Counted from the first letter of the stretch, positions 27,176 to 36,073 are shown. The stretch: DNA of 64,000 bases from Candidatus Thorarchaeota archaeon (GCA_003345545.1 PRDH01000044.1:62001-126000); one strand, 5' to 3'. The notes: generated from the sequence alone by a model not told the origin. Translations and numbers: made by a program.

Positions 27176-27356
27176 TCGAAATGACGCCTCAACTGACCTG
27201 TTGGTCAAGCCCTGCGCGACATAAGCCAGACATAACCTTTACGTTTGCACTGTGTCTCAGTGGGGAGTCCTAATAGAGAATCACAATCGGTAGCCTACAT
27301 CACGGGCACCCGTCAATGTCTCTCTGGATAACAGCAAAGTAGCTGCAGGGCGCTCA

Positions 27357-28742
27357 TCAAAGATATGAATCCTCTTGAAGAGCATGAATGACTCCATCTG
27401 CTGATTGAGCAGCTTGTTGCAGACCTACACCAGACCCAGCAGTATCGGTACCGACAATATAGAGTCCATCTATAGGAGTTCTGGGGCCAGGTCTATCAAG
27501 GTCTGTTTGCCCAGGAATTAGTTTCGCACGAGTGGCATATGACATCTGAGCATGTTCCATCTCGACATGATCAAGGATGCCGGGGTAATATTTCTCGAAA
27601 CCATTGCCCTTCATCATTGCTACATGTTCATCAAGAGATTTACCCGGCTCAGCCATCATAGCAATGGCCACCAACTCTCTTCCATCAGGAGCACAGGTCC
27701 GGTCAAAACTTGAAACGGATACAATCCAGCGGTTTGGATTTGGATGGACGAGTACCCTATTCTTGCGGTCTCCGATGACAACTTTCTTCAGACCCAGCCA
27801 GAGAGTGATGCCTTTAGTCGGTTCCATCTTGCTCCATCTGCTGAAGAATGCGCGACTCTCTGCCATATCAGATTCGACAATCTTGTCCATGGACCAAAGA
27901 GGAATATCGCTCACAATTCGAGAATGCTGGATGTTTCTGCCCCCGACGGTCAGACCGGTCACATGTGCATCACTCTCAAGAATCCTCTCAACTGGAGCAT
28001 CAAGAACGTAGTCCCCGTTTATCGTCTCAATCACTCTCTTGACGAGACCCTCCATCCCTCCGATGACATAGCCTTCATCATACTCGCTTGATCCGAAAAG
28101 CAGTTTCTTTGCTGATGCAAACTTCGATGGTTCCCTATCTGTGTCCTTGAGCGTGCGTAGAGCCTCGTATGCAGAGGCCTCGGAAATGGGGACTCCCGCA
28201 GCCATGTAGATGGCACTCTGCATCACATCAAGCATGACTTTGTTCGTCGCGCCTCTAGCTTGCATGAATTCGAGGAATGAGATGTCCTTGTACTTTCGCA
28301 TCTCATCAAGTTTCATCGTCTTTATCTTTGCACCAATCCTGACAAGTCCCAGACGACCTCTCCAGCCTGTGAGGGGCCACCTCAGGGTTTCTCCGATGCT
28401 CGAAGGAATTGGCCCGGTCTTATCACACACGCGGAACTCCCAGCCGTCATGGAGAACAAACTCTGGAGGCGGAGAGAGATAGCTCTTCAGAAATCTGACG
28501 AAAGCGCCACGTGTCACACGCGTTATGACATGCAAGCCCTGATCGACACGATATCCATCGACCCAATACCCATGCCACACACCACCAAGACGACTCTCCT
28601 TCTCAACCACCAAGACCTTTCTCCCTCTTGCCGACAGGGCAAGCGCAGTAAGGAGGCCGCCTGCTCCGCTACCAGCAATGATGACATCATACTGATTTGG
28701 ATCAACTAGGTCAAGGGAGATCTGTTTCATCGAATGGCTCAC
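27357..28742 (-). CDS. FAD-dependent oxidoreductase, phytoene-desaturase/amine-oxidase type
   Basis: A 461-residue flavoprotein. The dinucleotide-binding motif is VIIAGSGAGGLLTALALSAR (about 20-39), followed by a VVEKESRLGG second-strand motif. The C-terminal FAD-contact 'GLYIVGTDTAGSGVGLQQAA' (about 430-449) is typical of the CrtI/phytoene dehydrogenase superfamily. The substrate is unknown; isoprenoid saturation/desaturation is one possibility, given ether lipids. No Shine-Dalgarno; CTTAAG near 28764-28770 about 25 bp upstream of ATG 28742 suggests a leaderless transcript. Confidence 0.85.
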   Translation of the reverse strand: MSHSMKQISLDLVDPNQYDVIIAGSGAGGLLTALALSARGRKVLVVEKESRLGGVWHGYWVDGYRVDQGLHVITRVTRGAFVRFLKSYLSPPPEFVLHDGWEFRVCDKTGPIPSSIGETLRWPLTGWRGRLGLVRIGAKIKTMKLDEMRKYKDISFLEFMQARGATNKVMLDVMQSAIYMAAGVPISEASAYEALRTLKDTDREPSKFASAKKLLFGSSEYDEGYVIGGMEGLVKRVIETINGDYVLDAPVERILESDAHVTGLTVGGRNIQHSRIVSDIPLWSMDKIVESDMAESRAFFSRWSKMEPTKGITLWLGLKKVVIGDRKNRVLVHPNPNRWIVSVSSFDRTCAPDGRELVAIAMMAEPGKSLDEHVAMMKGNGFEKYYPGILDHVEMEHAQMSYATRAKLIPGQTDLDRPGPRTPIDGLYIVGTDTAGSGVGLQQAAQSADGVIHALQEDSYL

Positions 28743-28929
28743 ACAAAGTGGGTTTCATCGTCTACTTAAGCGTGTCCACACACTCGTGAAATTGCAGTCG
28801 AATCTTGATGCGTCTGCGAGGTAGATAGCATCAAAAAAAAGACAGATATCAGGGCAACTGTTATGAGGAAACAGAAATGCAAAAGACACAACAAACTGAC
28901 TGAAACAAAGTGAAGGAGAACAAATAGCC

Positions 28930-30735
28930 TTGACCCCTAGCGATGACCTCCTTAAAGAAGCCAAACAGGTACTTGCAAATGGAAATATGGAGGAGGGCGT
29001 GAAGAAGCTCGTAAAAGCAGCAGAGAACTTGGAAACGAAGAACGAATACGAAATGGCTGCAAAGACCTACGAAGAAGCAGCGCTCGTCTATCGAGATCTA
29101 CATCATGCAGATGAGAGCTTCAAGCTGTTTGATAGGGCAACCTTGATGATGGTCAGAATGCCTCAGGGCCCGGGAGTCTACAGAGAGATAGTCCGACTCA
29201 ACATAAGAGCCGGAGAAATCGCAGATGCAGCAAATGAACACAAGAGAGCTGCTGATTTCTATTTCAGAGCCAAGGACTTTGCAATGACAGATGAAGAGAA
29301 GAAGACCACCAACATTCGAGCAGCCGATGCCTTGGAGAATATCGCAGATGGCACAGAGGAACAGGGGGACTTCTCTGAAACAATAAGCCTCCTTCGAAAG
29401 GTCAGCAGGCTCTACTACACTGCCGGTGATGAGGAGCTCGGAGAGAGAATCAATGACAGGGCAGTCAGGGTAGCTCTGCATTGGGCAAGAACTTCAAAAA
29501 TCAAGGGCGACTTCCTCTCTGCAGGAAATGCCCTAGCAGAAGCGGCTCAGATCATGCAGACAATAGGGGAGTCTCCCGAAGCAACGCGTATTATGATGGA
29601 GGCTGGAGAGCTATACGAGGCTGCACAACTCTATGAAAAGGCAGGAAACATCTATGATGCTGCTCAAGAAGCCTATAAACTTCAACGGCTGACATCGGCC
29701 AGAAATCAGGCACTCGCTAACGCTGCAGAGGCATATCTGAAGATGGAGGGCACACCCGAGGCTGTGGCTCCTCTCCTAGTGAAGGGAGGCAATATGTTCA
29801 GCGAGCTAGGCAGAGGTATGAGGGCAAAGTGGGCATTCAAGCGGGGGAGTGAGATGTTTGAAGAACTGGCTAAGAGAGCGGCATCAGACAGAGAAGTCGA
29901 CTCGGAGAAGAAATACCTTCGATATCAAGCCATGTGCTTGAAGAACGCAGGATATGAAGACCGAGCCGAGGAGATCTACTCGCAGGTAACAAAGTACTAC
30001 CTTGGACAGGCTCAGAATCGGAGCAAGGCAGGTGACAAGGAACGACAAGCTATCGCGCTGGAGGAAGCAGCAGAAGTCTTCCTTGAATCAGGTCAGAAAG
30101 AAGAGAGCAAGAAGCTCGTTGAACAAGCAATCACTCTGTACGTTGAACTAGCTGAGGAAAAATCCACCGCAGAAGACTCAGAAACAGCATCAAAGCTCTA
30201 CGGCCGAGCCGCAGATTGTGCTGCGCGACTAGGTGATACAGAGAGAGACCAATCATTCCACTGCATGGCGAGTGAAAAAGCAGAGCAGGCGGCGGAGTAC
30301 TATAGACAACTTGGAGTCCCTGAATTGGCGACAATCTGGATTAGGACTGCTGGAACAGAGGCACTACAGACAGGTTCGGACAAGATGATAGAGAAAGCCA
30401 TCCAACTGCTTACGAAGTCTGCGGAGGGATTTAAGGCCGCTAACGAACTCAAGGAAGCATTCGAGGATCTGTTCGGAGTGTTTGAGGCGCACTTCATGCA
30501 TTACCCCGACAGACGAAAGCAAATCAAGACGACGATTTCATCCATGGAGGAAATAGCAAAGACTATGCAGGATGACATAATCAATGCACTCACATCCTTG
30601 ATTATTGCATTGAACGAGGGCAATCACATTGGCGCTCTTCTCATCCTTCAGGAAAACGAAGAAGGCCTCCTGACCAAAGAAGACCGAATCCGTAGCCTAA
30701 TTGCTCAGTCCAAGATTGTGAGGGCTACAAGATAG
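28930..30735 (+). CDS. large TPR/alpha-SNAP-like helical-repeat protein
   Basis: A 601-residue protein, nearly all helical. It is built of about twelve 35-45-residue helix pairs with A/Y/E-rich consensus (e.g. AAKTYEEAALVYRDL, AADFYFRAKDF, AAQLYEKAGNIYDAAQEAYKL, AAEYYRQLGVPELATIW). This is the pattern of TPR and SNAP-type solenoids that scaffold protein complexes. No catalytic motif, signal peptide or membrane helix. The start is TTG 28930, with AAGGAG about 11 nt upstream. The 187-bp spacer before it shows an A8 run (28833-28840) but no gene. Confidence 0.83.
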   Translation: MTPSDDLLKEAKQVLANGNMEEGVKKLVKAAENLETKNEYEMAAKTYEEAALVYRDLHHADESFKLFDRATLMMVRMPQGPGVYREIVRLNIRAGEIADAANEHKRAADFYFRAKDFAMTDEEKKTTNIRAADALENIADGTEEQGDFSETISLLRKVSRLYYTAGDEELGERINDRAVRVALHWARTSKIKGDFLSAGNALAEAAQIMQTIGESPEATRIMMEAGELYEAAQLYEKAGNIYDAAQEAYKLQRLTSARNQALANAAEAYLKMEGTPEAVAPLLVKGGNMFSELGRGMRAKWAFKRGSEMFEELAKRAASDREVDSEKKYLRYQAMCLKNAGYEDRAEEIYSQVTKYYLGQAQNRSKAGDKERQAIALEEAAEVFLESGQKEESKKLVEQAITLYVELAEEKSTAEDSETASKLYGRAADCAARLGDTERDQSFHCMASEKAEQAAEYYRQLGVPELATIWIRTAGTEALQTGSDKMIEKAIQLLTKSAEGFKAANELKEAFEDLFGVFEAHFMHYPDRRKQIKTTISSMEEIAKTMQDDIINALTSLIIALNEGNHIGALLILQENEEGLLTKEDRIRSLIAQSKIVRATR

Positions 30736-30792
30736 ACTGTTCATGTCTTTCGGAAGATAGAAGAGAGTCAGATACTCTCTCCCTGAAATCAG

Positions 30793-31221
30793 GTGGATCA
30801 TTTGAGTTTCTATCACGAGATTCTGGAGTTCCATACTCAGGGTGACTGTGACATGATAGACATCACTAAGGGAGTAGAGGATGTTGTCAAGAGAAGTGGA
30901 ATGACTTCAGGGATCTGCACTGTCTTCTGTGCAGGATCAACTGGTTCAATCACCACGATAGAATACGAGAGTGGCCTTCTTTCAGATTTTCCTGAAGCTA
31001 TGGAGAGAATTGCTCCAAGCAACGCTGAATACAAGCATGATCTCAGATGGAGAGATGGCAATGGCTATTCCCATGTGAGAGCATCAATTGTAGGACCTAG
31101 TCTCACGGTTCCATTTGTGAATAGACAACTGACGCTAGGAACTTGGCAGCAAGTAGTCTTTGTAGACTATGATAATCGACCACGGAATAGAACCGTTGAG
31201 GTGGTGATTATCGGAGGGTGA
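30793..31221 (+). CDS. YjbQ / UPF0047 family protein
   Basis: A 142-residue single-domain protein. The family pattern is clear: a 'FCAGSTGSITTIEYE' active-site strand-loop (about 35-50), 'NGYSHVRASIVGPSLTVPF' (about 90-108) and 'LGTWQQVVFVDYDNRPRNR' (about 115-134). YjbQ proteins have a weak thiamine-phosphate synthase side activity in bacteria; the physiological role is uncertain. The start may be GTG 30793 or TTG 30802, since AGGTGG sits between. It converges with the gene ending at 31222, with no spacer. Confidence 0.88.
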   Translation: MDHLSFYHEILEFHTQGDCDMIDITKGVEDVVKRSGMTSGICTVFCAGSTGSITTIEYESGLLSDFPEAMERIAPSNAEYKHDLRWRDGNGYSHVRASIVGPSLTVPFVNRQLTLGTWQQVVFVDYDNRPRNRTVEVVIIGG

Positions 31222-31500
31222 CTAGGGAATCTCAAGATCAGATTTCAGGTCCCAGGACAGCTCGCGTAGGCTATGATTGACTGGTTCAGAGTCACGTATC
31301 TTGAGCGCCAAGTAGTGTATCCTCATAGCTCTTCGGAGGCGATGTATCTGAAATGGAGCATTCCAGGTTGCAGAGGGATTCCTGTACCCGTGCGTATCCA
31401 TCAGGTCTCGAATTGTTTCTAATTCCTTTTTGACCTGGAGCTTGATGTCATCAAGGTCCCGCTGAATTGTTAGTGCAGGTCTTTCTGTCATTATGGACAT
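31222..31500 (-). CDS. hypothetical small helical protein
   Basis: A 92-residue protein, unrecognised. It has a coiled-coil helix (about residues 12-35, 'IQRDLDDIKLQVKKELETI') and an Arg-rich second half. ATG 31500 has AAGGAT upstream, whereas TTG 31524 does not. It follows the NOB1-like and NAD-kinase genes on the same strand, spacing 69 nt, so it may share their transcript. Confidence 0.6.
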   Translation of the reverse strand: MSIMTERPALTIQRDLDDIKLQVKKELETIRDLMDTHGYRNPSATWNAPFQIHRLRRAMRIHYLALKIRDSEPVNHSLRELSWDLKSDLEIP

Positions 31501-31569
31501 CTCTACATCCTTTTCAGAAAGCAAGTACCAATTTCATATCATGTAAGACTTGGGTATTACCCACATTTC

Positions 31570-32082
31570 CTACTTTCTGCCCTTCTTGAACACTCTTCGG
31601 CGCATCGGAGTACCGCAGACAGGGCATTCAAGGCCAGCCTTAGACGCTACTGACCTGTGGCCACAGGCCGGGCAGATTGAAACCCATTTAATGTCATCCT
31701 TGAACTTCCCGCTGGGATCCACAGTCTCAATACCCATATGGCGAGCTGTGTTCAAAACTGCGAGATCTGTAGATACAAGCACAATACTGCTTCCATCTTG
31801 CCTCTTTGAATGTGCCAACGCAATCAATTCAATGTCGGTTTCCGAGAGAATAGAATCATCGCCAGTTTCAGTCGCCGCTCTTCTTGCAGCATTGATTGAA
31901 TCAGTCGGGGGCGCTTCTTCCCTAAGTCTATCGAGAACCTCCAGGAGGTCTGCTCGGAATTTGCTTGGTCGATTGCGAATCTCATCCACCACGTCGGTCG
32001 TCGTGGAAAACACACCCTCACCCACCCTTTTTGTCCAAGTGGAGAACAGCGCGCCTGCATCAACAACATAGGTACGTGGCAT
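31570..32082 (-). CDS. nob1: NOB1-like endoribonuclease (PIN domain + zinc ribbon)
   Basis: A 170-residue protein. The PIN domain begins at YVVDAGAL with the first metal Asp, continues with 'SETDIELIALA' and 'VLVSTDLAVLNTA', and supplies the other acidic residues. A C-terminal zinc ribbon (CPACG...CPVCG) completes the NOB1 layout. NOB1 makes the final 3' cut of small-subunit rRNA in archaea and eukaryotes. ATG 32082 has AGGTGA 5 nt upstream. It is next to NAD kinase in one operon. Confidence 0.9.
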   Translation of the reverse strand: MPRTYVVDAGALFSTWTKRVGEGVFSTTTDVVDEIRNRPSKFRADLLEVLDRLREEAPPTDSINAARRAATETGDDSILSETDIELIALAHSKRQDGSSIVLVSTDLAVLNTARHMGIETVDPSGKFKDDIKWVSICPACGHRSVASKAGLECPVCGTPMRRRVFKKGRK

Positions 32083-32091
32083 TCGGTTCAC

Positions 32092-32973
32092 CTAGAGAGT
32101 CCTTGGAACAAGCCGTGTGTTCAGACGGTCGTAGTAGTTGTTATAGAGCCGGATGAAGCGTGTCACTTTCTCAGACTTCTTCAACCATACTCTCTCATTG
32201 GGTTCGATGTCCCATCGTGTCTGACCATCAATGACTGCAAGACCCGGAGCGCCGGGCTTCACTAATTCGAACTCCAATTTGGCGTAGTCAGGAATCACCA
32301 TGGATTTCAGTTCAAACCTCGGAGGACACACTGGAACGAAGACAAAGCCGTTCACGTCAGGTGTCAATATGGAACCTCCGGCTGCAAGTGCATAGGCGGT
32401 GGACCCACAGGGTGTCGCGAGCATCGCACCATCTGCCCTTCCATAGTCAACTTGCACGCCATCCAGAAGGATCTGTAGTGTCAGAAGTCTTCCAGGTAAT
32501 TTTGATACCACGTAGACCTCATTGAGAGCACTGGGAAAGACCCTCTCGCCAACGCCTGAACTTATGTTGAGGTTGGTTTCAATGATACAGTCGTTGGCAA
32601 GCACTCGCCCAAGAGAAGCCAATGCTGTGCTTGTTCCAATCTCTGTGAGAAATCCAACGGTCCCACGGTTGATACAAAAGAGTGGGGTTTCGCGATCCTT
32701 CAATTGAGACAATGTATAGAGAATCGTACCGTCTCCACCGATAGTGATGACAAAATCCGCATCTATCTCCTCTATGGGGGTTGGCTTCACTGTCATATCA
32801 GGAAGACTGAGAGATCCCGGGTCCACCTGAATCTCAATACCCTTGGAAAGAAGAAACTCAACTATGCGTTGCGCCAGAGGGGTTACCTCGGTGCGACCGG
32901 GCTTGCACACAAGTCCCACGGCTCGCTTCTCACTGAGTATCTGAGGGTTCTGTACGATCACTGATAGGCACAT
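32092..32973 (-). CDS. nadK: NAD kinase
   Basis: Phosphorylates NAD to NADP. A 293-residue protein with the GGDGT motif (TIGGDGTILYTLS, about 78-90), the 'NRGTVGFLTEI' loop, and the 'DGAMLATPCGSTAYALAAGGSI' segment that binds the nucleotide. The length is usual. The stop lies 9 nt before the NOB1 ATG. NAD synthetase is also in this window (36591-38261), so NAD(P) supply is represented twice. Confidence 0.94.
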   Translation of the reverse strand: MCLSVIVQNPQILSEKRAVGLVCKPGRTEVTPLAQRIVEFLLSKGIEIQVDPGSLSLPDMTVKPTPIEEIDADFVITIGGDGTILYTLSQLKDRETPLFCINRGTVGFLTEIGTSTALASLGRVLANDCIIETNLNISSGVGERVFPSALNEVYVVSKLPGRLLTLQILLDGVQVDYGRADGAMLATPCGSTAYALAAGGSILTPDVNGFVFVPVCPPRFELKSMVIPDYAKLEFELVKPGAPGLAVIDGQTRWDIEPNERVWLKKSEKVTRFIRLYNNYYDRLNTRLVPRTL

Positions 32974-33043
32974 CCAAGATTGGCTCTAGCGATAACCATT
33001 TTACTCTTACTACTGCTGATTCGTTGCACGGGAACACGCCCCC

Positions 33044-33055
33044 AAATATATATAG
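33044..33055 (+). promoter_or_regulatory. TATA box upstream of eIF5A
   Basis: AAATATATATAG, a strong TATA element, lies 54-65 bp before the eIF5A start. Transcription would begin near 33077 and give a leader of about 32 nt that includes GGTGA as ribosome site. Confidence 0.7.
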
Positions 33056-33108
33056 ACGAATCGAAAGGTGTGTATCAGTGGTCTGCACGACACAGTTGGT
33101 GAATAAAG

Positions 33109-33510
33109 GTGGATATTAGAAAAGCTGAAGCAAAGAGCTTGAAGCCCGGAGCGTATATGGTAATTGATGACGAACCATGTAGAGTTGTGTCTATGGATAA
33201 GTCCAAGCCTGGGAAACATGGTGCCGCAAAGGCAAATATCATTGCAGTTGGTTTCTTTGATAACAGGAAACGCAATGTCATCATGCCTGCAGACCGTATG
33301 GTAGATGTTCCAGTCATAAACAAGAGAGTTGCCACGGTGATTGCTGATACAGGAGAGAACTATAGCCTGATGGATACTGAGTCCTTCGAGACCTATGACC
33401 TCCCCAAACCAACAGATCAGGATCTTCTCTCGCAGATAAGCCTCAATAGTGAAGTAGAAGTCTGGGAATTAATGAATCGACGTGTTATTACCAGAGTCAA
33501 GACAGCATAG
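33109..33510 (+). CDS. eif5a: translation factor aIF5A (hypusine-containing)
   Basis: A 133-residue factor that helps ribosomes through difficult peptide bonds. The hypusination loop SKPGKHGAAK is intact, with Lys36 as the modified residue, followed by the OB-fold C-terminal domain. Start is GTG 33109. The Lrp-type gene follows after 20 nt and is probably co-transcribed. Confidence 0.95.
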   Translation: MDIRKAEAKSLKPGAYMVIDDEPCRVVSMDKSKPGKHGAAKANIIAVGFFDNRKRNVIMPADRMVDVPVINKRVATVIADTGENYSLMDTESFETYDLPKPTDQDLLSQISLNSEVEVWELMNRRVITRVKTA

Positions 33511-33530
33511 TCCAGAAACGACACATTGGG

Positions 33531-33983
33531 ATGGTCGATATGGATTCAATGGATAGAGTTGATGACAAAGACCTGCAGATTATTGAGATTCTATCCAGCA
33601 ATGCAAGGATTTCACTGAGGGACATCAAGAAGAAGGTGAACCTGAGTCCAAGCTCGATTCGAAACAGGATGGAGCACCTTGTTGAGATTGGCATAATCAG
33701 GCGGTACACCGTGGATATTGACTACAGAAAGATGGGATTCGATATTCAGGTTCTTGTCCAGATAACAGCCAGACCAGGAACGTCAAGAGACCTCTACGCC
33801 CAATTGTCAAAGTACAAGCAGGTATCAGAAGTACTGAGGACCGCTGGTCCCGCGAACTTCATACTCAGAGTGCGTGTCAAGGACATAGCTGAACTTACCC
33901 GTTTCATTACTGGGGAGCTCGAGAGGCTTGAAGGTGTGCAACGCATAGAAACCATGTTCATCCTTCCCGATGACGAAGAATGA
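33531..33983 (+). CDS. Lrp/AsnC-family transcriptional regulator
   Basis: A 150-residue regulator. The N-terminal winged helix (DDKDLQIIEILSSNARISL, then 'LSPSSIRNRMEHLVEIGII', about 10-60) is followed by the RAM effector domain (about 68-148). The layout is complete, unlike the decayed regulator at 42260-42963. Effector and targets unknown; amino acids are usual effectors in this family. Confidence 0.92.
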   Translation: MVDMDSMDRVDDKDLQIIEILSSNARISLRDIKKKVNLSPSSIRNRMEHLVEIGIIRRYTVDIDYRKMGFDIQVLVQITARPGTSRDLYAQLSKYKQVSEVLRTAGPANFILRVRVKDIAELTRFITGELERLEGVQRIETMFILPDDEE

Positions 33984-34057
33984 TGCAAGACTCCCTATTA
34001 CCTAACTCTCTTTCCTACACCTATTGAGTCCGCCAACTCATACAGGAAGAAAGATAG

Positions 34058-34175
34058 TGGTGCGGAGGGCGAGATTTGTTCCGATTCAGAGTAGTCCTGA
34101 ATCGCTTGAACTCGCGTACTCCTACGAGATAGGGACCTGAACCCTACGCCTTTGACCAGGCTTGGCAACCTCCGC
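34058..34175 (-). tRNA. tRNA-Leu (anticodon CAG) with about 30-nt insertion in the T-loop
   Basis: Read on the minus strand from 34175. The acceptor stem GCGGAGG (34169-34175) pairs fully with CCTCCGC (34062-34068). D-stem GCC/GGC; anticodon stem TAGGG/CCCTA with loop TTCAGGT, so anticodon CAG. The long variable arm (CTC-GTAG-GAG) is as expected for type II tRNA-Leu. T-stem GCGAG (34111-34115) pairs with CTCGC (34069-34073). The T-loop is 37 nt instead of 7; removing 30 nt (about 34076-34105) restores TTCAAAT. CCA is encoded (34058-34060), and a TATA-like GTTAAA lies about 30 bp upstream (34201-34210). Confidence 0.88.
34076..34105 (-). other. probable tRNA-Leu intron (T-loop, position about 58/59)
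   Basis: The inserted stretch folds into a 7- or 8-bp stem (GATTCAG with CTGAATC, extendable by one C-G pair) closing a 7-nt loop. The base of the hairpin has a 3-nt bulge (AAG) and a short GTTC/GAAC helix, resembling a relaxed bulge-helix-bulge splice site. Exact ends cannot be fixed, since shifts of one or two bases yield the same mature loop. Confidence 0.75.
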
Positions 34176-34200
34176 TCAATCGCATTTTGACTTGTTCACA

Positions 34201-34210
34201 CATTTAACCA
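34201..34210 (-). promoter_or_regulatory. TATA box of tRNA-Leu
   Basis: On the minus strand TGGTTAAATG lies 26-35 bp before the first base of the tRNA, the usual archaeal spacing. The remainder of the 339-bp stretch between 33984 and 34322 holds the tRNA, and near 34293-34301 a GACTTAAC element that probably serves the gene at 34323. Confidence 0.6.
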
Positions 34211-34322
34211 TATCGCAGTTTCAGGTCACTCCGCGATGCTCTCTAGTTCGCCGCCTCAACTCATGCCAGTCACTTTTGTCTGAACTGAAATTGACTTAAC
34301 ACAGTTCGTCTATGCTCATGAC

Positions 34323-35429
34323 ATGATTGTGGCGGTCTCTGACATTCATCTCGGTGACAAGGCATCGAATAGGGCAGGATTCATAGATTTCATCGAGAGA
34401 TACCTGAAACCGAACTCAGAGAAGATCACTGAACTATACCTGCTTGGAGACATACTCGACTTCTGGAGGAGGGATGCCTCAACAGTCATTTCTGACAATC
34501 TAGAGATCCTGAATTCCATTTGCTCATTGGGGTTTCATATCTTCTACATCGTTGGTAACCATGATCTAATAATGGGAGATGTCAGCAGCGGCCATCCAGG
34601 GAGAGAGACACTTGCCGAACTGACTCACTATCCTAATAGTATGACTATCTGCATGAGCCGCCACTCGAGTGATGGAAACAGGAACTTCTGTTTCACTCAC
34701 GGCCATCAGTTCGACTATTGGTATGCACTCCCATTTTATCAGGCGTTCTGCAGAGCGATGTGCCATGCTGATAAGACTTGGAAATCGGCAGTGAAAACCT
34801 GGGATTTGGTAGTATCATTCCTGAAAGGCGAGTCAGCTATTGCATCAACTAATGCCTCCCAATTGCCAATTGGTACTCGAAGCAAAATCGAACGCAGACT
34901 TGCGGGGCCCTTAGAAGGAAATTCAATGAGTAAGGATGAGTCTGCCGTAGCTGAACTGGACTTGCTTCGTCAATTCATTGACATAGGGTATCTATGCTCA
35001 GCCGCTTCACATACCCACTACTTTGAGGCAGCCAGAAAAGAGGCTACGAAGCTGGCAAGAATGCGCGGAAGCGGGCTCTCGGACATCGAGAGTGTACGAG
35101 ATCTAAATCGACTAGTATCCAATGGTACACCCGAAGAACTTCTCAACCATTTCCTTACGGTCTGGTCTGATGTACATCGATGGGCAATTGGGTTCAGGGA
35201 AGGGGGCTCGATACACACAGAGCAAGTTTTGCACCGTCTTAGACGCATAACTGCCACGTTGACGTCTGGTCTTTCGCCTGATGAATTCTTGATGAGCGGT
35301 CATGAACATCTAGGATTTGTTGACAGGTCCAATAGTGTGGCTGACTCAGGATGCTGGCTAGGAAAGCAAGGATCATTCATCACTATCAATGAGGGTGCAG
35401 TCAGCCTCTCGAGATGGCCGAAAGTCTAA
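34323..35429 (+). CDS. calcineurin-like metallophosphoesterase
   Basis: A 368-residue protein. The phosphoesterase motifs are in order: SDIHLGD (metal Asp/His, 6-12), LLGDILDFW (about 40-48), GNHD (about 79-82), FTHGHQFD (about 121-128) and MSGHEHLG (about 322-329). Between the last two is an insertion of roughly 190 residues, mostly helical and rich in Cys/His, not usual for LpxH-type enzymes. The substrate is unknown. No signal peptide, so it acts in the cytoplasm. Confidence 0.88.
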   Translation: MIVAVSDIHLGDKASNRAGFIDFIERYLKPNSEKITELYLLGDILDFWRRDASTVISDNLEILNSICSLGFHIFYIVGNHDLIMGDVSSGHPGRETLAELTHYPNSMTICMSRHSSDGNRNFCFTHGHQFDYWYALPFYQAFCRAMCHADKTWKSAVKTWDLVVSFLKGESAIASTNASQLPIGTRSKIERRLAGPLEGNSMSKDESAVAELDLLRQFIDIGYLCSAASHTHYFEAARKEATKLARMRGSGLSDIESVRDLNRLVSNGTPEELLNHFLTVWSDVHRWAIGFREGGSIHTEQVLHRLRRITATLTSGLSPDEFLMSGHEHLGFVDRSNSVADSGCWLGKQGSFITINEGAVSLSRWPKV

Positions 35430-35646
35430 GGGTTCAGCAGAGTGACAACATGCTCGTCGTACAGAAGGCAGCCATAGCCAAGAATGCACTGCACCTCGTC
35501 ATTTTGCAGCTGAATTGATTCTGATTCGTGAGATCTCTCCCTCCCATCATCGACTGCTTGGCAATAATATACTCAAAGTCCTTATTAGCGAGAGATTGCT
35601 CTGTATATCCTTCACAACGGGTGTTGTGATTTGGAGGAAAGAATAC

Positions 35647-36006
35647 ATGTCTAGTAAACCGACTGGAATTGTTATTCTAGCTATACTACAGCTGATTCAA
35701 GCTCTTGCGGCTCTAGCAATAGGTGTCCTTGCACTAATGGCAGGTGCACTATTGCTCCCAATATTCGGGTTGCTATTAGCGTTCTTCCCATTGCTCCTCG
35801 GAATCATAGGTCTGATCCTATTCTATGGGTTATGGACCTTGAAGGGTTGGGCGTGGTTATGGACTCTAATCATTAACCTACTGAGTATCATCGTGGGTGT
35901 ATTTGGTAATCTGGCAGACCTGATGAACCTACTTTCACTCGCAATTAGCATCATAATTGTGATTTACCTGTTCACGCCAGGTGTAAGAGCAGCATTCAAG
36001 AAGTAG
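35647..36006 (+). CDS. hypothetical membrane protein
   Basis: A 119-residue protein with three or four hydrophobic helices and a Gly/Ala/Leu-rich composition; no family recognised. The ATG at 35647 is preceded by GGAGG (35632-35636), so the longer reading frame from 35515 is rejected. An AATAATATACT element near 35566-35576 may be its TATA box. The 217-bp stretch before it has no other visible gene. Confidence 0.7.
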   Translation: MSSKPTGIVILAILQLIQALAALAIGVLALMAGALLLPIFGLLLAFFPLLLGIIGLILFYGLWTLKGWAWLWTLIINLLSIIVGVFGNLADLMNLLSLAISIIIVIYLFTPGVRAAFKK

Positions 36007-36064
36007 TGTTTTCCTGATGAAACAAGCGAAGTTCTGGAAAACGATCATCCAGGACTTCCTGTTC

Positions 36065-36073
36065 TTTTTTTTT
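36065..36073 (+). terminator. oligo-T terminator
   Basis: A run of nine T lies 59 nt after the stop of the small membrane protein. Oligo-T runs are the usual archaeal termination signal; the weak inverted repeat AGGACTTCCT just before it is not needed. Confidence 0.55.

Noticed and set aside
27209..27356. Possible tRNA between GCCCTGC (near 27210) and GCAGGGC (near 27340)
   Set aside because: The 7-bp complementary ends could mimic an acceptor stem, but no D-, anticodon- or T-arm is found between them.
28833..28840. A8 run upstream of the large TPR gene as a terminator
   Set aside because: In either direction it is not placed behind a gene end: it lies upstream of both divergent genes.
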